Positions 15,765 to 20,626 of a DNA stretch of 20,626 bases are shown here, piece by piece. The notes below the pieces were generated by a model, which was not told the DNA's origin, did not search any database, and saw nothing but the letters and a program-made list of their open reading frames with translations. The stretch is from an uncultured Alphaproteobacteria bacterium (GTDB lineage Bacteria; Pseudomonadota; Alphaproteobacteria; HIMB59; GCA-002718135), in the NCBI GenBank assembly GCA_902517315.1, contig CABYBP010000019.1:1-20626 (forward strand), in the 5' to 3' direction. Within the stretch, counting starts at the first letter, position 1. Each line of letters starts with the position of its first letter. A program made the translations under genes and the position numbers.

Positions 15765-16472
15765 ATGTTCAAATTTGATAAGCTTGTTTTTGGAGATGCT
15801 GGGTGGGGTGATGAATTTCTTATAGCAACACTCATGACTCTACTAGTAAGTATTTTATCAATGGGGTTAGGACTTTTTTTAGCTATTATTACAGTTTGGG
15901 CAAAAATAATTCAAAACAGAATAACTAGATTTATTGCAAACTTTTATACAACAGTAATTAGAGGTGTTCCTGAATTATTAGTTATCTATTTAATTTTCTT
16001 TGGCGGGAATGCAGTTGTTATGAGTATAGCTAAAGTTTTTGGTTATAATAAGTATATAGAATTGAATGCACTTACAATTGCAACAATAGCTATTGCCGTA
16101 ATATCAGCAACATATTCTAGTGAAGTTTTAAGAGCTGCTTATTTATCCATATCTAAAGGTCAATTAGAAGCTGCAAGAGCACTTGGCTTGAATAAGTTTA
16201 GTATTTTTTTTAAAGTAATCACACCTCAAGTAATTAGGCATGCGTTGCCAGGAATTGGGAATGTTTGGCAGATTACTCTTAAAGATACTTCCTTAATTTC
16301 TGTAACTGGATTGGTTGAAATAATGCGTCAAACTAGAATATCTTCTAATGTTGAACATTCACCATTAACTTTCTTAGTCACTGCAGCAATTTTGTATTTA
16401 TCTTTAACAACTATTTCAGGAAGAGTTTTTAAATCTTTAGAAGTAAATTACTCTAAAGGATTTATAGCATGA
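15765..16472 (+). CDS. Polar amino acid ABC transporter permease (HisQ/OccQ type)
   Basis: The product has 235 residues, normal for the family. The N-terminus 'MFKFDKLVFGDAGWGDEFLIATLMTLLVS' fits the usual start of octopine/histidine-type permeases and supports ATG 15765. Membrane helices occur near 19-45, 60-85 ('ELLVIYLIFFGGNAV'), 100-120 and 200-220. The cytoplasmic EAA loop that contacts the ATPase is clear: 'EAARALGLNKFSIFFKVITPQVIRHALPGI' (136-165). 'VIRGVPELLVIYLIFF' is the conserved His/Glu/Gln-family motif. The protein forms the inner-membrane channel with the next gene, with a 4-base ATGA overlap. The solute (basic or polar amino acid or opine) cannot be fixed. No ATPase or binding protein is in the window; the gene upstream is unrelated. 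Confidence 0.9.
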   Translation: MFKFDKLVFGDAGWGDEFLIATLMTLLVSILSMGLGLFLAIITVWAKIIQNRITRFIANFYTTVIRGVPELLVIYLIFFGGNAVVMSIAKVFGYNKYIELNALTIATIAIAVISATYSSEVLRAAYLSISKGQLEAARALGLNKFSIFFKVITPQVIRHALPGIGNVWQITLKDTSLISVTGLVEIMRQTRISSNVEHSPLTFLVTAAILYLSLTTISGRVFKSLEVNYSKGFIA

Positions 16473-17179
16473 TCGAATTTTTAAATGATATTCAAAATTC
16501 TTTAATTTATAAAAATTTCTTTTTGGTTTTATCAGGCTTAGATAATACTCTTTTATTGCTATTAATTTCATTACCAATAGGTTTTATTTTAGCATTATTA
16601 TTTGCTTTAGGTAGAGTTTCTAAAATTACAATTTTATCAAGAACAATTGCGAGTTATATTTTTGTAATTAGAGGAACACCTTTACTTGTTCAAATATATT
16701 TAATTTATTTTGGCTTAGGTTCGGTAAAATTTATCAGAGAAAGTTTTCTGTGGTACGCATTGAAAGAACCTTTTTGGTGTGGGGTAATAGCTCTTACAAT
16801 TAATACCGTTGCATATGGAGCAGAAATTTTTAGAGGAGGTATTCAGTCAATTGAGAAAAGTCAAGTTGAGTCAGGTTTATCACTTGGATTTGGAAAATTT
16901 TTACTTTTAAGAAAAATTATACTACCTATAGCTATACGAAAAGTTTTACCCTCTTACGGAAATGAATTAATACTAATGGTTAAAGCAACGTCCTTAGTTA
17001 GTCTTACAACATACATGGAAATGACAGGTATTGCGAGAAAGATAATGGCTAAAACGTTTGCGCCAGTAGAAGCTTTTATTGCTGCAGGTATACTTTATCT
17101 ATTTTTAAATTTTTTAATGGTACAATTCGTTAAATATTTAGAATGGAAATATAATCCGCACTTGAGATTAAATAATTAA
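16469..17179 (+). CDS. Polar amino acid ABC transporter permease (HisM/OccM type)
   Basis: The product has 236 residues. 'VIRGTPLLVQIYLIYFGL' (about 66-83) is the family motif, and the EAA-like loop reads 'VESGLSLGFGKFLLLRKIILPIAIRKVLPSYGNELI' (about 132-167). About five hydrophobic helices are visible. The start ATG overlaps the stop of the upstream permease (ATGA), so the two are cotranslated partners of one heterodimeric channel. The stop overlaps the convergent cytochrome gene's stop by 4 bases, and no ATPase follows, so the energising subunit must be encoded elsewhere. Confidence 0.9.
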   Translation: MIEFLNDIQNSLIYKNFFLVLSGLDNTLLLLLISLPIGFILALLFALGRVSKITILSRTIASYIFVIRGTPLLVQIYLIYFGLGSVKFIRESFLWYALKEPFWCGVIALTINTVAYGAEIFRGGIQSIEKSQVESGLSLGFGKFLLLRKIILPIAIRKVLPSYGNELILMVKATSLVSLTTYMEMTGIARKIMAKTFAPVEAFIAAGILYLFLNFLMVQFVKYLEWKYNPHLRLNN

Positions 17180-17625
17180 TTTCTAAACTTTTTGTGACAT
17201 GCCCCACAATTTGCTGCCATTACTTTAAAAGCATCATTTAGCATTTCACTATCCTCTAATTCAGCGCTAAGTGAAATCATTTCAATATCATTTACAAACT
17301 TATCATTTAATTCATTAAAAGTTTCTCTATCATTCCATATTTCTTCACTAGCTCCTTTGTGCTGACTGCCTTCAGGATAGTGATCTTTAAATTCTGTTGC
17401 AGCATGTAATAATGTTTCGTTTAATTCAAGAATTGATTCGTAATCATTGGTTTTTAATAATCTAAATATTTGAGATGAAGTACTTTTAACCTTTTGCATT
17501 AAAGACATTCTATTATTTACTATTTCTTCAAGAGATTTATCTTCTAAAGTTACTTTATGCCCCATCAATATATTTGGTGTAATTAAGGATAGTGCTACGA
17601 CTATAATTTTAAAGCGTGTAATCAT
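17176..17625 (-). CDS. Cytochrome c'/c556-like protein
   Basis: The product has 149 residues. An N-terminal signal peptide ('FKIIVVALSLITPNILMG', cut near residue 22) sends it to the periplasm. A four-helix pattern follows, with 'NNRMSLMQKVKSTS' near 37-50 and the single heme site CGACH (Cys140, Cys143, His144) seven residues from the C-terminal end, followed by KKFR. This end-placed CxxCHxxFR is typical of the cytochrome c' family. The Met residues at 40 and 43 in the first helix suggest a six-coordinate c556-type heme, an inference. The role may be electron transfer or NO binding; the partner is unknown. The start lies within the end of the upstream iolE (17-base overlap), so the two are likely cotranscribed, although a functional link is not obvious. 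Confidence 0.85.
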   Translation of the reverse strand: MITRFKIIVVALSLITPNILMGHKVTLEDKSLEEIVNNRMSLMQKVKSTSSQIFRLLKTNDYESILELNETLLHAATEFKDHYPEGSQHKGASEEIWNDRETFNELNDKFVNDIEMISLSAELEDSEMLNDAFKVMAANCGACHKKFRN

Positions 17626-18502
17626 TTTCTTTTAATGCTGTTGAAAGATAATTATATCCAATTATAGCATATTCAAGAGGATTGGCATTTTTAGGGTCTT
17701 GTTCAGCTTCAATTATAAGCCATTCTTGATACTTTTCTTCAAATAATATTTTAATTAACGGTCTATAGTCGATGCATCCATCACCCGGCACAGTGAAAAC
17801 ACCATTTAAAAAAGATTCTCTGAAACTCAAGTCATCCTTTATTGATTTTTGAAAAACATCTTTTCTAATATCTTTACAATGAACATGATTAATTCGAGAA
17901 ATATAATTTTTTAATACTCTTTCATAATTTGCTTCAGCAAACATCAAATGTCCAGTATCATAAAGTAAAAATGTATTTTTATTTGTCATATCCATAAATC
18001 GATCAACATCTTCCTCAGATTGTATAATAGTTCCCATATGCTCGTGATAAGACATGGGCATCCCTTCATCCATAAGCATATTTGATAATTCACTAATTTT
18101 TTTGCAATAGCTATCCCATTCGTCTTTTTCAAGTTTCGGTCTTTTACTTAGAGCTTTTGATTGATCTCCTTGGATTGATCCAGACACATCAGCAAAAACA
18201 AAAACATCTGCACTTATTAACTTTAATAAATTTAAATGATCTTGAAGCGCCAACCATTCTTCTTTAGCACTTCTTTTTCTTAGTAATGCACCATACCAAC
18301 CACCTGGCATTTTTAAATTAAATTTTTCTAAAAGAAATTTTGTTATTCCAGGGTTTCTTGGAAATTTTCCACCTAATTCAATACCTTTAAATCCAGAAGT
18401 GCTTGCATCCTCTAAACATTTCTCAATAGGAGTATCTCCTCCAAGTTCCGGCATATCATCATTGCTCCATGCAATAGGCGCAATGCCAAGTTTAATTTTC
18501 AT
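17609..18502 (-). CDS. iolE: Inosose dehydratase (2-keto-myo-inositol dehydratase)
   Basis: The product has 297 residues, the usual length. It is a TIM-barrel sugar phosphate isomerase/epimerase family enzyme that converts 2-keto-myo-inositol to 3D-trihydroxycyclohexane-1,2-dione in cytoplasmic myo-inositol breakdown, with a divalent metal. Specific IolE signatures are present: 'GIAPIAWSNDDMPELGGDTP' at 6-25, 'LLYDTGHLMFAEANYERVLK' at 179-198, 'INHVHCKDIRKDVF' at 204-217, 'SFLNGVFTVPGDGCIDYRPL' at 230-249 and 'IIEAEQDPKNANPLEYA' at 263-279. Likely metal-site residues are within YDTGH and HVHCKD. No other iol genes are in the window. It is transcribed divergently from the amidotransferase gene, 43 bases away, and followed by the overlapping cytochrome gene. 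Confidence 0.9.
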   Translation of the reverse strand: MKIKLGIAPIAWSNDDMPELGGDTPIEKCLEDASTSGFKGIELGGKFPRNPGITKFLLEKFNLKMPGGWYGALLRKRSAKEEWLALQDHLNLLKLISADVFVFADVSGSIQGDQSKALSKRPKLEKDEWDSYCKKISELSNMLMDEGMPMSYHEHMGTIIQSEEDVDRFMDMTNKNTFLLYDTGHLMFAEANYERVLKNYISRINHVHCKDIRKDVFQKSIKDDLSFRESFLNGVFTVPGDGCIDYRPLIKILFEEKYQEWLIIEAEQDPKNANPLEYAIIGYNYLSTALKENDYTL

Positions 18503-18515
18503 GAAGTTTTACATA

Positions 18516-18532
18516 TTTCATGATAGATGAAA
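18516..18532. promoter_or_regulatory. 17-bp dyad in the divergent iolE/amidotransferase spacer (possible operator)
   Basis: TTTCAT-GATAG-ATGAAA is a perfect 6+6 inverted repeat with a 5-base spacer. Its centre, 18524, is the exact midpoint of the 43-bp region between the two divergent starts (18503-18545). This geometry fits a dimeric repressor controlling both genes. No regulator gene is in the window, and in such AT-rich DNA a 6-bp dyad can arise by chance. Confidence 0.35.
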
Positions 18533-18545
18533 AATAAAGATAAAT

Positions 18546-19367
18546 ATGAACATATTATTAGTTGATGGAAATGAAAAAGAAGCCTCAGATCGGTATACTA
18601 AATTGGGTATGGATACTCAATTTCAAGTGTATGAAAAAATTTTAAAAAAATATTCAAACTCAAAAATAAATGTAACTACTATTCATCCGGCTATTCATGA
18701 TAATTATCTACCTATAGGTATAGGTCTTGACGATTTCGAAGCAGTTGCTTGGACAGGTAGTTTACTTAACATATATAATGTGACGAAATCCATTACCAAT
18801 CAAATAGAGTTAGCTAAAGAATTATATAAAAGAAAAAATAAAATTTTTGGAAGTTGTTGGGGGCTTCAAGTTTTAGTTACCGCTGCTGGAGGAAAAGTAA
18901 GAAAAAACCCAAATGGACTTGAAGCAGTTTTAGCCAAAAATATTAAATTAAATAAAGAGGGTGAAATGCACCCTATGTATAAGAATAAAAAAAAATCATT
19001 TAATGCTCTTTGTTGGCATTACGATGAAGCAGAAAATCTTCCAAAAGAAACGAAAATTCTTGCTTCAAACAAGTTCAGTCAATTTCAATCTTTGAGTTTT
19101 GAAGTAAATCAATCAAGTGTTTGGGCAGTACAATATCATCCAGAATTTAATTCAAAATGGATGGCTGGACTAATGGAGATGAGAAAAAATATTTTGTTGG
19201 AAGAAAAAGTATATGAAAATTTATCAGAATTCGAAAAGGAAAAGTTGATTTTACAAAACCCTGGAAATCTCGAACAAAAAGAATTACAAATATATGATGA
19301 TATAGTTGATGAAGAAATCCATTCTTTAGAACTTTCAAATTGGTTAAATCTTAATAAAAATTATTGA
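18546..19367 (+). CDS. Class I glutamine amidotransferase (GMP-synthase-like, stand-alone)
   Basis: The product has 273 residues. The catalytic triad of class I amidotransferases is visible: nucleophile Cys104 in 'IFGSCWGLQVLVTAAGG' and the His198/Glu200 pair in 'VWAVQYHPEF'. Class I domains hydrolyse glutamine and pass ammonia to a synthetase partner. No synthetase domain is fused here, and the ~70 residues after the triad form a Glu/Lys-rich helical extension. The acceptor is unknown; it may be a gamma-glutamyl hydrolase-like or partner-dependent enzyme. Stand-alone members often sit with amine or polyamine metabolism genes, but none are clear here. The gene is divergent from iolE and convergent with glpK, overlapping its 3' end by 17 bases. 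Confidence 0.85.
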   Translation: MNILLVDGNEKEASDRYTKLGMDTQFQVYEKILKKYSNSKINVTTIHPAIHDNYLPIGIGLDDFEAVAWTGSLLNIYNVTKSITNQIELAKELYKRKNKIFGSCWGLQVLVTAAGGKVRKNPNGLEAVLAKNIKLNKEGEMHPMYKNKKKSFNALCWHYDEAENLPKETKILASNKFSQFQSLSFEVNQSSVWAVQYHPEFNSKWMAGLMEMRKNILLEEKVYENLSEFEKEKLILQNPGNLEQKELQIYDDIVDEEIHSLELSNWLNLNKNY

Positions 19368-20626
19368 CCACATTTATAATTGATTTCCACTTATTAATAC
19401 TTGAAGTTGAAATGGATTTGCTAATATTTGATTTAACTGTTTTATCTTTTTTCCAAAGTTTACTTATTTGGCTTGTATTTCTTAAATATCTAGATTGAAT
19501 TGCTGCAAGATATGCTGCACCAAGTGAAGTAGTCTCAATATTATTTGGTCTAATGATATTTATTTGAGAGATATTTGCCAGACTTTGAAGAAAACTATTA
19601 TTTTTAACCATTCCTCCATCAACTCGTATCTCACTAATTTTTGTCTTAGAATCTTTTTCCATACACTCAATTAATTCATAAGTTTGAAAAGATAAACTAT
19701 CCAGAGTTGCTCTAATAATATCTTCTTTAGAGGTATTTCTAGTGATGCCAAAAAATGTTCCTCTCGCATTGGGGTTCCAATACGGAGCGCCAAGACCGGT
19801 TAAGGCTGGAACAAAATATAAATTTTCTTCTTTATTGGCTTTTTTATAAAGTTTATTTGTCTCACTAGAATCTTTTATAAATTTTAAATTATCACGAAGC
19901 CATTGTATGGCAGAACCTGCAACAAAAATACTTCCCTCATAGCAAAACATTTTTTTTCCATTTATTTTAAAAGCAACAGTTGTCAGTAATCTATTCTTTG
20001 ATAATTTAAATTTTTCACCAATATTCATAAGAAGAAAGCAACCTGTTCCATAAGTACTTTTTGATTGCCCTTTTCTAAAACAAGCTTGACCAATTGTTGC
20101 TGATTGTTGATCTCCAGCCATACCCCCAATTGGTATTGCATCACCAAATAATTTAGTAGGACCAAAATCATATGCATTTTCAACTACAGTTGGTAAGATT
20201 TTTTTTGGAATATTTAATATTTTTAAAATTTCATCTGACCATTTTTCTTTTTGAGAGTCAAAAATCATCGTTCGTGATGCATTTGATATATCTGTTAGGT
20301 GAGATTTTCCCTGAGTTAAATTCCAAAGTAACCACGTGTCTATAGTTCCAAAAAGTAAATTATTATTCTTTAAATTCTTCTTAGCTTCTTTAATATTATC
20401 AATAATCCATTTAATTTTACTTGCTGAAAAATAGGGATCTACTTCTAAACCAGTAATTTTTTGAATTTTCTTATGAATTCCTTTCTTTTTTAACTTTTCA
20501 CAAAAATTTGCTGTTCTTCTATCTTGCCAGACTATAGCTCTATAAATTGGCTTTCCTGTTTTTTTATTCCATAAAACTGTTGTTTCTCTTTGATTTGTAA
20601 TTCCGATTGAAATTATATCTTTAGAA
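19351..20626 (-). CDS. glpK: Glycerol kinase (5' end cut by window edge)
   Basis: The frame is open from the right edge without a stop; the ATG at 20268 is internal, lying in 'TDISNASRTMIFD'. About 424 of the usual ~500 residues are present, so only the N-terminal ~70 are missing. FGGY-kinase signatures appear in order: 'IGITNQRETTVLWNKKTGKP', 'IVWQDRRTANFCEKL', 'DPYFSASKIKW', 'FGTIDTWLLWNL', 'GGMAGDQQSATIGQACF', 'STYGTGCFLLMN', 'PALTGLGAPYWNPNARGTFF' and 'EIRVDGGMVKNNSFLQ'. The enzyme phosphorylates glycerol with ATP to sn-glycerol 3-phosphate in the cytoplasm. The Asp in MAGDQQSA is the expected catalytic base. No glycerol facilitator or glpD is visible; the upstream side lies outside the window. 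Confidence 0.92.
   Translation of the reverse strand, partial: SKDIISIGITNQRETTVLWNKKTGKPIYRAIVWQDRRTANFCEKLKKKGIHKKIQKITGLEVDPYFSASKIKWIIDNIKEAKKNLKNNNLLFGTIDTWLLWNLTQGKSHLTDISNASRTMIFDSQKEKWSDEILKILNIPKKILPTVVENAYDFGPTKLFGDAIPIGGMAGDQQSATIGQACFRKGQSKSTYGTGCFLLMNIGEKFKLSKNRLLTTVAFKINGKKMFCYEGSIFVAGSAIQWLRDNLKFIKDSSETNKLYKKANKEENLYFVPALTGLGAPYWNPNARGTFFGITRNTSKEDIIRATLDSLSFQTYELIECMEKDSKTKISEIRVDGGMVKNNSFLQSLANISQINIIRPNNIETTSLGAAYLAAIQSRYLRNTSQISKLWKKDKTVKSNISKSISTSSINKWKSIINVVNNFY

Overview
The window looks like the chromosome of a streamlined, AT-rich marine bacterium, most likely an alphaproteobacterium. This is inferred from very low GC outside the repeat region, genes that abut or overlap, almost no Shine-Dalgarno sequences, and a gene set of HisQ/HisM-type permeases, IolE, a c'/c556-type cytochrome, a class I amidotransferase and GlpK. 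No rRNA, tRNA, CRISPR array, integrase or transposase was seen.

Region 1 (2-10033) is one giant surface or secreted protein gene, open at the left edge, so its start is outside the window. About 3340 codons are visible. It mixes about 17 VCBS-type domains with three arrays of a ~51-residue beta-propeller-like repeat. It ends with a cadherin/Ig-like domain and a Lys/Asn-rich tail of about 370 residues that holds two related 'PDW(V/L)K...TG' modules. A single in-frame TAA at 3482-3484 interrupts it, and the same frame stays open on both sides. The stop lies between two nearly identical 155-bp stretches exactly 459 bp apart, so recombination between them would delete the stop in frame.

Region 2 (9975-14161) is a tightly coupled three-gene set directly downstream: a small periplasmic HlyD-like adaptor, a membrane-anchored HlyD-like adaptor with an N-terminal GAF-like region, and an M50 metalloprotease that carries a PqqD-like N-terminus and its own HlyD-like C-terminus. 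Overlaps of 59, 4 and 0 bases tie these genes to the adhesin. There is no ABC exporter ATPase and there are no RTX repeats. The block is the best candidate here for a poorly described export, processing or anchoring system for a giant adhesin.

Region 3 (14328-17179) is on the plus strand: a small ABM-like protein, a family 9 glycosyltransferase (heptosyltransferase type), and two polar amino acid ABC permeases without their ATPase or binding protein.

Region 4 (17176-20626) holds iolE followed by a c'/c556-like cytochrome on the minus strand, a divergent GMP-synthase-like class I glutamine amidotransferase, and a convergent glpK cut by the right edge. A 17-bp dyad sits exactly in the middle of the 43-bp divergent iolE/amidotransferase spacer. 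No intergenic stretch exceeds 170 bases.
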